A stretch of DNA of 64,000 nucleotides from contig CAWFHD010000003.1 in NCBI GenBank assembly GCA_963815475.1, positions 5,890,001 through 5,954,000 on the forward strand. Direction: 5' to 3'. This DNA comes from Sulfopaludibacter sp963815475 (GTDB lineage Bacteria > Acidobacteriota > Terriglobia > Bryobacterales > Bryobacteraceae). This document shows, piece after piece, positions 27,281 to 37,057 of the stretch. Under the pieces are notes generated by a model. That model saw only the letters and a program-made list of their open reading frames with translations. It was not told the DNA's origin and did not search any database. Made by a program: the position numbers and the translations under genes. Position 1 is the stretch's first letter. Each line of letters starts with the position of its first letter.

Positions 27281-27337
27281 CGCGGATCTGTCAAAATATG
27301 ACTGCAGGTCAGGACTGCCTGCCTGCAAAGGAGACGT

Positions 27338-28213
27338 ATGCGTGAGTTTTCACGTCGAGCGTTTTTAAGGAATTCGGCGGCCAGCGCCGCAATCGCCGGG
27401 ATTCTGCCCGGGTCGTTGGAGAGACTTCGCGCGAACCCGCTCGGGCTGCCGATCGGAAGCCAGACCTATCCGCACCGCCAGAGAATTAAGAGTGGCGATC
27501 TGGCCGGCCTTTGCAAGGACATGGCCGATCTCGGCGTCGGGATGCTGGAGCTTTGCTCGCCCGGATATTCCGAATTTGCAAGCCTGACGGACGGAAAGCA
27601 GACCAGAAAAATTCTGGAAGACCACGGGCTCAAATGCCCCAGCGCTCATTTCGAACTGAATGAACTCCGTACCAAACAGGCGCAGGCAATCGCCTGGGCC
27701 CACGATATCGGTATGACCCAGATGGGCACCGCGAGTCTGAACGGGCACATCGAGAATGGCGCTACCACCATGGATATCGTGAAGCGCGCGGCGGAGGAAT
27801 ACAACAAGATCGGGGAGACGGCAGCCAAGGCAGGCATGCAGCAGTTCCTGCACGACGAACGATTCGAGATGTCGAAAGTGGACGGCAGATTGACATACGA
27901 GATCCTGCTGGAACTCCTCGATCCCAAGCTGGTCAAGATGCAGTTTCAGATGTCGGCGATGCCGGCTGTCGGCGATCCCGTGATGTACTTCTCGAAGTAT
28001 CCGGGGCGATTCCTCTCGATGCATCTACAAGGTGTGGACCAGAGCGCTCCGGCAGGCGGCGGGCGTGCCGGCGCCGCGGTAGGCAAGGACAGCCTCGACT
28101 GGGCCAAGATTTTCGCTGCCGCCAAAGCCGGCGGTGTGAAGAACTATTTCGTCGAGCAGAACTGGGATCTCACTGTGCAGAGCGTGGCCTATCTCAAGAC
28201 GCTGCAGGTGTGA
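27338..28213 (+). CDS. Sugar phosphate isomerase/epimerase-like TIM-barrel protein (exported)
   Basis: A 291-residue xylose-isomerase-like TIM barrel with a Tat signal (FSRRAFLRNSAASAAIAG). Seen: LPIGSQTYPHRQRIKSGDL, GVGMLELCSPGYSEFA, KCPSAHFELNEL, and the late metal-site strands LVKMQFQMSAM and FLSMHLQGVDQ, and NYFVEQNW. It would isomerise or epimerise a sugar, probably with the Gfo/Idh/MocA enzyme upstream. A short Gly-rich insert (AGGGRAGAAVG) lies before the C-terminus. Confidence 0.85.
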   Translation: MREFSRRAFLRNSAASAAIAGILPGSLERLRANPLGLPIGSQTYPHRQRIKSGDLAGLCKDMADLGVGMLELCSPGYSEFASLTDGKQTRKILEDHGLKCPSAHFELNELRTKQAQAIAWAHDIGMTQMGTASLNGHIENGATTMDIVKRAAEEYNKIGETAAKAGMQQFLHDERFEMSKVDGRLTYEILLELLDPKLVKMQFQMSAMPAVGDPVMYFSKYPGRFLSMHLQGVDQSAPAGGGRAGAAVGKDSLDWAKIFAAAKAGGVKNYFVEQNWDLTVQSVAYLKTLQV

Positions 28214-28242
28214 ACGGTACTGCCAGATCTGAGCCGAGGTGG

Positions 28243-28270
28243 GACAGGTCATCGTTTTTCGTGGCCTGTC
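28243..28270. terminator. Hairpin terminator between convergent genes
   Basis: GACAGGTCATCG and CGTGGCCTGTC pair around TTTTT with one bulge and one G-T pair. It lies 30 bp after the isomerase stop and 22 bp from the stop of the convergent gene. Confidence 0.55.
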
Positions 28271-28291
28271 TTCTCGATGTGATTCAGTGAT

Positions 28292-30493
28292 TCAGTTAGA
28301 GAGCTTGCCCCTGAGCACGACGATCGATGCCTTGGGAAGCTGGTAGAGCGTTTCCCGGCCCGTGGCCTCCACAGCCGATTTGGCCGGTGGCCCATCGGGG
28401 TCTGCGTGGCCGCTGGCGCCTCGACCTCGCCCGCCTCTGCCTGCGGTTGGCGGTGGCGTACCGGCGGGAACCGGGTCAGGATGCCACTGGTATTCGGCCG
28501 CGCCGAAGATTACACGATCCACCGTTCCAGTGAAGAAGCGATCGTGTTTGGCGACCGGATCGGCAAACCTCACGCTCACCGGGTGATCGTGGTCCTGGTC
28601 CTTGTTCACTAACAGAATGGACCATTGCCCGTCGGGCCGCTCCAATGCGTAAGCGGTCACCAGGGTGTTACCTTCCGCGTCCTTAACGTCGCTGACGACT
28701 TTGAACAGCTTGTGCATGGCGTCCACCGGCTGCACCCACTCCTTGGCAATCACTTGCGCCGCCAGATATTGTGGCGGATAGTTCCGCACGTGGTTGTTTT
28801 CGTCGATCGGCAGGAAGCCGCCACCGCCGCCCCGGCCCGGCGATGCGATGTAGTGGAAATAGTAAGTGCCCGATGCGCCCGCCGTCAGGATGGAGCCGAT
28901 ATAGTCGGCTTGCCAGAGCGCACTCTTAACGGTGCCAGTGCCCCCCTCGCCCAAGTCATTTCCCTCGGTCATAAAGAACGGCACGTTCGGGGGCAGGCCG
29001 TTATCCCTCCAGGCTTGAATCACGTGGTTCACGTAGGCGGGTTCCCAATACAGGGAACTCCAGTCGGCACAACGACGGTTACCCATGCAGGGATAGTGCT
29101 CGAAAGAGAAGAACGTAAAATCCGCCAAGTGTCCGCGAGCCTTGAGATAGTCCACAAAGCGGCCGAGGAAGGAGAACCCTGCCGTTGGCATCGGCCCAGG
29201 AATCGACGTCGCCCGGCGTCCCTTCAAACGCCGGACCGCCCAAAGGCGCTTTCGGCACCAGCTTGTGGATGGCGTTGGCGAACTGAATGTACAGCGTGGC
29301 ATAGTCCTCCGGCAGCACGCGTTGCCCATCCGCCTCCTCGCCCATCTCGATCCAGGAGATCGGATACCGGCGTTTGTAGAGGCACGCGATTTCGTTGGCG
29401 GCGTCCTCCGGCGTTGAGTAAAGGATCGCGATCGGAATCATGGCGGGAAGTCCGCGCGTCACTCCGCAGGTGAAGAAGAAGTCGAACCCGGTCTGATCGC
29501 CCCTACCGTAATCCAGGTCGGAGGCCGCGTGCCAGGGATCTACGGACGACGGCCAGGTGATGGTCTGCTGGCGGCCAGGCAAGTGCTTGACGATGTCGGT
29601 GAACTGACCGTCGGCTGAAACCGTCCCGATGTAGAGTTCGTCGATCGCGTAGCCCACGCAGTTACGCTTGTCCTGCGCGCCGTGCGTGTCGCACGTATTG
29701 GACGATTGCGTCATCCAGATACGGAGGTAGCGCACTGGGGTCTTCCAGTCCATCAGCTTCAGCAAAGGAGCGCCGCCCTTGCCGTCGATCACTGTGCCCA
29801 TGGGAAAGGTCTGCCAGGCGCCCTTATTGATTCCGTCATAGAACGGCTCGCGGTCACCAGTCCAGAACTGCACGTAATAACGCTTGGCATAGGGGTCGGC
29901 CCACGCGATCTTGATTGCATTGGCGTCGAGCCTGGCGCCCAGATCGATCATCACCCACTGTGGGTGCAGCGAGTCATCCTCGCCGGTATAGGAGTTGGTG
30001 AGGTAGGGATTGCTCTTCCAGTACGATTTCAGGTCTCCGTCGGTCAAACGAGACCAGCCGTTGCCGTCTCCCAGGGTGGCGCCGCGATGGGGAAGAGGAT
30101 AGGCCCACGAGTGTTGAATCTTATCGGCCCGGCCTCTGCGCTTCCGGTGAAGTAGCCTTCCTGCTTCGCCGCATTGCTCCACACTCCGCGCGGATTCCAG
30201 TGCCATGCTTCGATCATTAATTCGGTGTGCTGCCGATACGTCACGGTCTGCCAGCCGGCGCCCAGCATTTCCTTCAACACCGGATCGGTGAGGAGGCGCT
30301 CGGTGTGCTTTTCGTTCTCTTCCCGGGTGTTGCCACCGCGCAGGCGATCGATGGCTCCGCCTAACGCCCGTAAGGGGCTAAACGTATTGATCGCATGGGA
30401 CGCGGTGGCATCCACCACGATGTTCTGGGCGCTTGCGGCGCTTGCCACGCCAAGTAACAGAACATGCCATCTCATCATGCGATGCAACCTCAT
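28292..30493 (-). pseudogene. Secreted glycosidase-like protein with discoidin-type domain, two frameshifts
   Basis: Three minus frames form one ~730-residue protein. It starts MRLHRMMRWHVLLLGVASAA (signal) and INTFSPLRALGGAIDRLRGG, a TIM-barrel glycosidase-like start. Near 30128 (CCC run) the frame moves, consistent with one lost base, into a discoidin-like domain (GATLGDGNGWSRLTDGDL, HPQWVMIDLGARLDANAIKI). It then runs through SWIEMGEEADG and GGPAFEGTPGDVDSWADANG. Near 29180 a second shift leads into FVDYLKARGHLADFTFFSFE, GTYYFHYIASPG and VRFADPVAKHDRFFTG to the stop at 28292. It may be whole if the shifts are sequencing errors. It lies 9 bp after the SelA-like gene. Confidence 0.7.
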
Positions 30494-30502
30494 GGTCCAC
30501 CT

Positions 30503-32161
30503 CTAGCCCTGGTCGCCTCGCCCAAAAGTATGCCGCGTGGCCGTCCACTTCGCGCCCAGATATTCACCCATGTCGAGCGCGCCCGACATCTTGTCGCCGG
30601 CGAGCTTGCCTGTAAAGCGGTACGAGAGAGCTGCGCCGTGCACTTCGCCGACGGAGCTCGAGATGCGCACATCATCGCCCGAAATCGCGCCGGAGAAATC
30701 ACGCGCGACAAAGTCGCCCTGGTGAGTGCCAACAAGTTGATTGCCCTGCTGTCTTACATGGAAGGTATGGTCGGAACTGCCGGCGGCAAAGTCGATGTGC
30801 ACATCCCAGCGTCCAGTGAGATCTCCGGCCGCCGTATTCGGAGTTTCCGGTTTCCATTCTGGCCGCTTCGCCGAGAGGATCTGGTAGAGCCGGTCGGCGA
30901 CTACCTTCACGTCATCCGGCATCATCATATATGCCGTGATCGAAACGCCGGTCTGGTTTGATGCGCGACCGCCGCGGCCACCACCGCCCCCGCCGCCGGC
31001 GTTCAAGGCGATCCGCGGTTCGGTGGTCCACAGAATGTTGGAAACCTCTTCTCCGGTAATTCCGAGTTTGGCAGGGTCCCAATTGACCGAGAGTCCCGGG
31101 CTGTGATTATTCAGCCCTCGAGGTTGGCGCACGGCCGCAGTGACCCCATCGATTTTCGTAACGCGATCGGCGATGCTCTGCATCCAGCCGGTCCACGTGT
31201 CATCCTCTTTTTGGTGATCGCGCTGCACCCACATTTCGACGGCCGCGAGCAAGCCCAGGATCTCTTCCTTGCCGATTTTCATTGTGCGGCCGTGGCCATG
31301 GTGGGGCGCACTGCAGATCCAGGCAGCCTGCAGCAGATCTTTGCGGCCCAGTATTAGGCCTGAGCATTGTGGACCGCGCAGGCACTTGCCGCCGCTATAG
31401 CCCACGAACGTGGAGCCGCGCTGGAGGTAGACATTGGGGACGGTCAGCATCTCGGCTGCCGCGTCCGTGAAGACCGGGATGTTCTTCTTCTTGGCAATGC
31501 TGTACACGGCGTCATAATTCAACGGCCCGGTTTCCATCCGGTTGCCGGACATGATGTACACCATCGCGACTTTGGGACCGAGCGCAGCTTCGTATTCCGC
31601 GGCGTCGCCCACCTCGATGATGCGGACGCCCACCGAGCGAATCGCCTGGTCGTACTCGTTGCGTGAGGCCTTTGGGATGACGACTTCGTCTTTGGCGAAG
31701 CCGCTCAAATCGGGAATGCGCACGTGCAGGTCGGGATTGCCTCCAGTGACGCAGGCTGCGGTGGTGTGGGCCATGCCGGCGGCGCAGCCGGCCGAAACCA
31801 GGGCCCACTCGGCGCCCGTCAACTCCGCCAGCCGCCGGGCAACGGCATCCATTAATTCGTCCAGCACCACGTGATGCTGTCCGCCGGCATCCACCGCCGC
31901 TCTCACTTCCGGCAATTCCATGGAACCACTGATCACAGTCAGAGTGCCGCGACAGTTGATCAGCGGCCGGACTGCAATCGAGCGGTAGATCTCGGGACCG
32001 AGTTGAAGTTTTCCGGCGGTCGCTGGGACGGCTGCCGATGCGTTTCGCGAGATACCCAAGATGGCGGGTACGGTGGCCAGGATACCGCCGCGCCGGAACA
32101 ACTCGCGTCGGCTCAGGCCGCCGAAATAGCGATCGATCGTGCCTCTCAAGGAATCGAACAT
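30503..32161 (-). CDS. SelA/DgaE-like PLP enzyme with Tat signal and C-terminal lipocalin-like domain
   Basis: A 552-residue protein. A Tat signal (LSRRELFRRGGILATVPAIL) precedes a fold-type I PLP domain of the SelA/DgaE-like group: INCRGTLTVISGSMELPEV near 68, VSAGCAAGMAHTTAACVTGG near 122, FTDAAAEM near 231, and the PLP lysine K259 in YSGGKCLRGPQCSG. The last ~90 residues (GDLTGRWDVHIDFAAGSSDH) look like a small beta-barrel found in many acidobacterial enzymes. A poly-Gly insert lies near 30965-31000. Cytosolic relatives include D-glucosaminate-6-phosphate ammonia-lyase and selenocysteine synthase. Export and the extra domain argue against it being true SelA. Confidence 0.8.
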   Translation of the reverse strand: MFDSLRGTIDRYFGGLSRRELFRRGGILATVPAILGISRNASAAVPATAGKLQLGPEIYRSIAVRPLINCRGTLTVISGSMELPEVRAAVDAGGQHHVVLDELMDAVARRLAELTGAEWALVSAGCAAGMAHTTAACVTGGNPDLHVRIPDLSGFAKDEVVIPKASRNEYDQAIRSVGVRIIEVGDAAEYEAALGPKVAMVYIMSGNRMETGPLNYDAVYSIAKKKNIPVFTDAAAEMLTVPNVYLQRGSTFVGYSGGKCLRGPQCSGLILGRKDLLQAAWICSAPHHGHGRTMKIGKEEILGLLAAVEMWVQRDHQKEDDTWTGWMQSIADRVTKIDGVTAAVRQPRGLNNHSPGLSVNWDPAKLGITGEEVSNILWTTEPRIALNAGGGGGGGRGGRASNQTGVSITAYMMMPDDVKVVADRLYQILSAKRPEWKPETPNTAAGDLTGRWDVHIDFAAGSSDHTFHVRQQGNQLVGTHQGDFVARDFSGAISGDDVRISSSVGEVHGAALSYRFTGKLAGDKMSGALDMGEYLGAKWTATRHTFGRGDQG

Positions 32162-32237
32162 CGAACCTCCAAACGAAGCGGAAAAAGGACTCGCCCTGAT
32201 AATACCGCGAGCTGCTGAAAACCAAGGGTTACGTGGA

Positions 32238-32255
32238 GATTACGATTCGGTAATC
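32238..32255. promoter_or_regulatory. Inverted repeat in divergent promoter region
   Basis: GATTAC-GATTCG-GTAATC lies midway between the divergent SelA-like and PQQ-dehydrogenase genes. It is a possible operator; no protein partner can be named. Confidence 0.35.
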
Positions 32256-32306
32256 GCCGATTTCGGATGGAATCGGATAAGCTAACATCAAACTCGCGGC
32301 ATACCG

Positions 32307-34679
32307 ATGACCCGAATCCCCACGCTCGCTCTTGGCATGGCGCTTCTGCTTCACGCTGCACTCGCGCAGACCGCCAATGACGCGAAGCGCCAGTATCAGG
32401 CGCGATGCGTGGGCTGCCACGGTGAAGATGGAACGGGCGGCGGACACGGTCCCGGCTTTGTCGACGTACGGCGGACGCGCGCCACCTCACAGGAAGCCGT
32501 GCGCAATCTCATCCTCAAAGGCATCCCCGATGGTGGAATGCCGGCCTTCCGGATTTCCGGGCAGGAGGCCGATGCCATCGCAGCCTACGTGATGGCATTG
32601 AAACAACCGTTGGGCGCCGGCGCGCCGACGTCTCCAGCAGCGACCGGTGATGCGGCAGCGGGAAGACGGTTTTTCACGGGCAAGGGGAATTGCACAAGCT
32701 GCCACATTGTAGGTGGGATGTCATATGGCCTCGGCGGAGCAGTGGGTCCAGGTCTTTCAAATGTCGGGCGGGACCGGACGGTGGCACAGATCGAACAGGC
32801 GTTGCGCGAGCCAGGTGCCATGCCGGCCGGACAGACGGGCCGCGGCGGTCGCGGCGGGGCGCCGCAATATCGCGCCGTGACCGTGCGTCTGCGCAATGGC
32901 AAGACGCTTCGCGGCATTGCCAAGAACGAAAGCGGATTCGACCTCCAACTGCTGGCTATCGACGGCAGCCTCCACCTGCTCTCGAAGAGTGATGTGGCGG
33001 AAGTGATCCGCGAGAAATCGCTGATGCCGAAGGTGGACGCGTCACCAGAGGAAATGCGCAACTTGGTGGCTTACCTCAGCGACCTGCGATCCGAACCCGG
33101 AAAGATTGCGCCGGGCGACCTTGGGACGGGGCTCCCCTTCGCCGATGTGGCGCAGCCGAAGCCAGGCTCGTGGCCTGCCTATGACGGAAGCTTGAGCGGA
33201 AACCGCTTCAGCCCCCTCAACCAGATCGACACGCGGAGTGTGGAGCGGCTGGCGCCGAAATGGATGTTCCCTATTCCTGGCGCCCCGCGGGCGCTCGAAG
33301 TGACGCCTGTAGTGGTTGATGGCGTAATGTATGTTACTTGCGTCAATGAAGCATACGCGCTGGATGCGAGCAACGGCCGCGAGATCTGGCACTACAGCCG
33401 GCCGCGCAGCCAGGGGTTGGCGGGCGATGCAGCTAGCGGGATCAATCGCGGCGTGGCGGTATTGGGCGACCGCGTGTTCATGGTTTCCGACAACGCACAT
33501 CTGTTCGCCCTGCATCGTTTCACGGGCCAGCTTCTGTGGGAAGTGGAGATGGCCGATTCGCACCGCAATTACGGCTCCACCAGCGCGCCACTTGCGGTGA
33601 ATGACTTGGTGGTGGCGGGCGTCTCGGGCGGCGACGAGGGTGTCCGCGGATTCCTGGACGCTTACAAGGCATCGACGGGTGAACGCGTCTGGCGTTTTTG
33701 GACCATTCCCGCTGCGGGCGAACCGGGGTCGGAGACTTGGAGCGGACGCGCGCTGGAACACGGCTGCGGTTCCACCTGGCTCACTGGCACGTACGATCCC
33801 GAATCGCGCCTTCTCTACTGGCCGACCGGTAATCCCTGCCCGGACTATAACGGCGATGAGCGCAAGGGCGACAATCTGTACACGGCCTCGGTAGTGGCGC
33901 TCGATCCGGTCAGCGGAAAGTTGAAGTGGCACTACCAGTTCACGCCGCACGATCTACACGATTGGGACGCGACAGAAACTCCGGTGCTGGTGGATGCGCG
34001 ATTTCGAGGAGCGCCTCGAAAACTGCTGCTGCAAGGCAACCGCAATGGATTCTTCTATGTGTTGGATCGGCTGACGGGTAAGGTTCTGCTGGCGGAGCCG
34101 TTCGTTCGTAAGATCACCTGGGCCAGCGGGATCGGGCCCGATGGACGTCCGCAGCTTTTGCCGGGGAACGAGCCGACTGTGGAAGGCCAACTGGTTTGCC
34201 CCGCCGTGGCAGGAGCGGCCAACTGGCCCTCCAGCGCATATAGCCCGTCGACCGGACTGTTCTACATGTTCGCCGAGGAATCGTGCAACATCTACAGCAA
34301 GAATGACGAATGGTGGGAAGCCGGCAAATCGTTCTACGGAGGCGGCACGCGACGCGCGCCAGGCGGCAGTGGACCTTCCGGACCGGACGGAAAAGTTCTG
34401 AAGGCGATCGACATACAGACCGGCAAGACGGCGTGGGAGATTCCGGACATCGGCGGCGGGATTCTGGCCAGCGGCATAATGGCTACGGCGGGCGGGCTGA
34501 TCTTCTATGGCGACGGCAACGGCGCTTTCGTGGCGGCGGATGCGTCCAATGGAAAGCCGCTTTGGCATTTCAATACCGGGCAAAGCTGGAAGGCGGGTCC
34601 AATGACCTACACGGTTGACGGCAACCAATACATCGGCGTGGCCGCGGGGTCTACCATCCTGGCCTTCAGTCTGCGATAG
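32307..34679 (+). CDS. PQQ-dependent alcohol/sugar dehydrogenase with two N-terminal cytochrome c domains
   Basis: A 790-residue periplasmic quinoprotein. Signal peptide MTRIPTLALGMALLLHAALA; heme motifs CVGCH (34-38) and CTSCH (129-133), each followed by its own cytochrome c domain. From about residue 285 comes the eight-bladed PQQ propeller (WPAYDGSLSGNRFSPLNQID, WHYQFTPHDLHDWDATETPV, ILASGIMATAGGLIFYGDGN). It oxidises an alcohol or sugar and passes electrons through its own hemes. A GRGGRGG insert follows the second heme domain. Fusion of the cytochromes at the N-terminus differs from quinohemoproteins with a C-terminal heme. Confidence 0.92.
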   Translation: MTRIPTLALGMALLLHAALAQTANDAKRQYQARCVGCHGEDGTGGGHGPGFVDVRRTRATSQEAVRNLILKGIPDGGMPAFRISGQEADAIAAYVMALKQPLGAGAPTSPAATGDAAAGRRFFTGKGNCTSCHIVGGMSYGLGGAVGPGLSNVGRDRTVAQIEQALREPGAMPAGQTGRGGRGGAPQYRAVTVRLRNGKTLRGIAKNESGFDLQLLAIDGSLHLLSKSDVAEVIREKSLMPKVDASPEEMRNLVAYLSDLRSEPGKIAPGDLGTGLPFADVAQPKPGSWPAYDGSLSGNRFSPLNQIDTRSVERLAPKWMFPIPGAPRALEVTPVVVDGVMYVTCVNEAYALDASNGREIWHYSRPRSQGLAGDAASGINRGVAVLGDRVFMVSDNAHLFALHRFTGQLLWEVEMADSHRNYGSTSAPLAVNDLVVAGVSGGDEGVRGFLDAYKASTGERVWRFWTIPAAGEPGSETWSGRALEHGCGSTWLTGTYDPESRLLYWPTGNPCPDYNGDERKGDNLYTASVVALDPVSGKLKWHYQFTPHDLHDWDATETPVLVDARFRGAPRKLLLQGNRNGFFYVLDRLTGKVLLAEPFVRKITWASGIGPDGRPQLLPGNEPTVEGQLVCPAVAGAANWPSSAYSPSTGLFYMFAEESCNIYSKNDEWWEAGKSFYGGGTRRAPGGSGPSGPDGKVLKAIDIQTGKTAWEIPDIGGGILASGIMATAGGLIFYGDGNGAFVAADASNGKPLWHFNTGQSWKAGPMTYTVDGNQYIGVAAGSTILAFSLR

Positions 34680-34692
34680 GGAGGAGCGACGC

Positions 34693-35654
34693 GTGCGCTA
34701 TACGATCGGTGCGATCTTTGCCTGCTGCCTGCTGGCGATGGGTCAGAATCGAGGCGGCGCGCCCCGCCAGTTCGAATTGAAAGTGGACTCGCCGAAGTTT
34801 TGGGAGCTCTTTTCGCAGGACGCAAAGTTGGAGAAGGTGGCAGGCGGCTTCGGGTTCACGGAGGCCCGGTATGGGATCCGCATGGATTTCTGTATGTTAG
34901 CGACGAAGAGAAGAACAGGCTTTCGCGCGTCTATCCGGATGGCCGGGTTGATACGCTGCTGGAGATCGGCGATCCGGACGGAAGCGCCCTGGATGCGAAG
35001 GGCCGGCTGGTTACGACTGCGAGCGTTCTACGCGCGATCATCCAAGTGGATCCGAACGGAAAATACAAAGTGCTGGCGGACAGGTATGACGGCAAGAAAT
35101 TCAATAGCCCGAACGACGTCATCTTAGGTCCTGACGGGGCGCTGTATTTCACCGATCCCACCTTGGACCTGCCCAAAGGTGAAAAACAGGAGCTTCCCTT
35201 TCAGGGTGTGTACCGTTTGGGAACGGACGGCGCCGTGCGCCTTCTGACCAGTGAGCTATCGCAGCCCAACGGCCTGGCGTTTTCGCCCGATGGAAAGCTT
35301 CTCTATATCGACGACACGCAACTGCATGAAATTCGTGTGTATGAGGTGGGAGCGAACGGTGAGTTAAAAAACGGAAGGCTTTTTGGAAAGGAGGACGGCC
35401 GGGGCGGCGTGCCGGACGGAATTCGTGTCGACGTAAAGGGCAATCTCTTTGTCACGGGTCCTGGCGGTATCTGGGTGTGGGATCCGGACGGCCACCACCT
35501 GGGCACGATCATGATGCCGGAATCGACCGCCAATCTGAATTGGGGGGACGCTGACTGCCGTACCCTTTACATCACCGCGAAAACATCGGTTTATCGCCTG
35601 AAAACCACGACCAGCGGTTTTGTCCCTGGGCGCAATCAAACATCGAAACACTAA
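34693..35654 (+). pseudogene. SMP-30/gluconolactonase family protein, frameshifted
   Basis: The gene starts at GTG 34693 after GGAGGAG and has a signal peptide (MRYTIGAIFACCLLAMGQ). The frame is correct to GGFGFTE, then a base appears missing at 34863-34864 (GG where GGG would give EGPVW). The sense frame continues GPVWDPHGFLYVSDEEKNRL, NSPNDVILGPDGALYFTDP, SQPNGLAFSPDGKLLYIDD and PDGIRVDVKGNLFVTGPGGI, which is a full SMP-30/SGL propeller with the metal-site residues. It would hydrolyse sugar lactones, fitting the dehydrogenase upstream. Stop overlaps the convergent gene by 4 bp. Confidence 0.8.
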
Positions 35655-36826
35655 GGCACCCGCAGTGCCATGGGAACAGGACCTTCCGCAACGCCGTTGC
35701 TCACCACCACACCGACCAGCGCACGAAAACTGTCCGGCACCGGAGTGACCGAGGACGGCCATGGCAACTGGGAGAGAAAGCTTTCCTGCGTGGTTCCTTC
35801 AGCGGCGGCGTGTGTGCCTTGAGTATGTTTGCCCCACAGGAACAACAGCCAATGCCCGGTTGTGGGATGGCGGCGTAGTGCGATCATGCCTCGATCCCGG
35901 ATCAGTTGGCCGGTCTTGCTGTCGAAGGCGGTCTCGTATTTAAAGTTTGACGCCGTGCCTGTTCGCGCCGGCGTGATGTCGCTGGGATCGGCAGTGAGGC
36001 TCAGATCGCTGCCCAGACGTCCGGTCCAAACATTGACCATCCGGCCGCCCAGCAGAATCAGGTTATAGCGCTTGACATCGTCCTCATTCACCATCCGGCT
36101 CTGCTTCACAATCAGAGTCTTCTTCCTGGCACGGAAGAGATTTGAGAAAAGGTCGATGGCAAACGCTTCGCCCATCCCGGTGTATTCATCCGGGCAGGGC
36201 GTCTCCCTGGCTGCAGTTCCGGGCGGGAGGACGGCGTCCGCAGACTGTGCGCCTGCGCATTCGCCGACGTCCGGGTTACTCACCACCAGAACGGTAGGAG
36301 TGTCCGAGTCGAGAAAGCGGCTCCAAAGGCGCGAGACCAGCGGAGACAGGGCGCCGCCGGAGGCCTGCGCCGATGCGCCCAGCCACAGCCGGCGCTCGCG
36401 ATCCGCCGAGAATAGGAGGACCGCGCAGACTAAGGCCGTGGACGCCAGCATGACCCAAGCGGTTTTCAGCATTGGCACTCGCTTAGGCGGGGACGGGCTC
36501 GCCGGAGCGGAGAACGTGGGCGCATAGCTGCCGAGCGGAATGTCGAGGATCAACTTGCTGTCCTTGCCTTCGTCCTGATAATACTCGTGGAGGCGGCGCC
36601 GGGCTTCCCTGGCTTGCACGCGAACCAGAGAGTCCTGGCTCGCATCGAAATCGGGACCTTTGCCAAATGCTTCGGTGGCGATCACATACTCATTGATATC
36701 GCCCGAGCGGTCTTCGAAGTAATATCCGCAGATCACCGACAGGAATTTCTGGAGCTTTGGGGCGCGGCGAAACTGCGTGGAATGCAGAACGCGCTGAACC
36801 TCGTCACGTTGCCCTTGAAGCGACAT
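35651..36826 (-). CDS. Single-pass membrane protein with an acidobacterial N-terminal regulatory-like domain
   Basis: A 391-residue protein. Residues 1-110 match a conserved N-terminal domain common in acidobacterial and rhizobial proteins (VLHSTQFRRAPKLQKFLSVI, INEYVIATEAFGKGPDFD, DSLVRVQAREARRRLHEYY, LDIPLGSYAPTF), often found before a membrane helix and a sensor part. One helix follows (AWVMLASTALVCAVLLF, near 125-142). The C-terminal ~245 residues have no domain I recognise. The first domain may bind DNA or nucleotides; this is not established. It is divergent from the response regulator gene. Confidence 0.7.
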   Translation of the reverse strand: MSLQGQRDEVQRVLHSTQFRRAPKLQKFLSVICGYYFEDRSGDINEYVIATEAFGKGPDFDASQDSLVRVQAREARRRLHEYYQDEGKDSKLILDIPLGSYAPTFSAPASPSPPKRVPMLKTAWVMLASTALVCAVLLFSADRERRLWLGASAQASGGALSPLVSRLWSRFLDSDTPTVLVVSNPDVGECAGAQSADAVLPPGTAARETPCPDEYTGMGEAFAIDLFSNLFRARKKTLIVKQSRMVNEDDVKRYNLILLGGRMVNVWTGRLGSDLSLTADPSDITPARTGTASNFKYETAFDSKTGQLIRDRGMIALRRHPTTGHWLLFLWGKHTQGTHAAAEGTTQESFLSQLPWPSSVTPVPDSFRALVGVVVSNGVAEGPVPMALRVP

Positions 36827-36870
36827 GCAGGTATCCGGATGGAAACTTCCGGCTCCCTTCCCCAGTTAAC

Positions 36871-36885
36871 GGCGTTATTAACGCC
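36871..36885. promoter_or_regulatory. Palindrome in divergent regulator promoter
   Basis: GGCGTT-ATT-AACGCC lies between the divergent membrane-protein and response-regulator genes. Two TTGAC repeats 15 bp apart (36983 and 36998) follow. Either could be the binding site of the regulator at 37058. Confidence 0.4.
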
Positions 36886-37057
36886 CGCTGATGGCCTATT
36901 ATCATCTCAGGGCCACAACAGGTTGTCAACCGTTTGAAATGTAGCGCTCCTCTTCCCGCCGCGCACTCCTGGTTTACCGTAATTGACATCTTTAACATTG
37001 ACGTCGAACTGACGGCTGGTCCAACCTCGCTGCAACGGATAGAGGGGGAATTACAAA

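Noticed and set aside
30503..32161. SelA-like gene as the true selenocysteine synthase serving the 21.3 kb candidate
   Set aside because: It has a Tat signal, a poly-Gly insert and an extra C-terminal domain; true SelA is cytosolic. It cannot be used as support for Sec synthesis.
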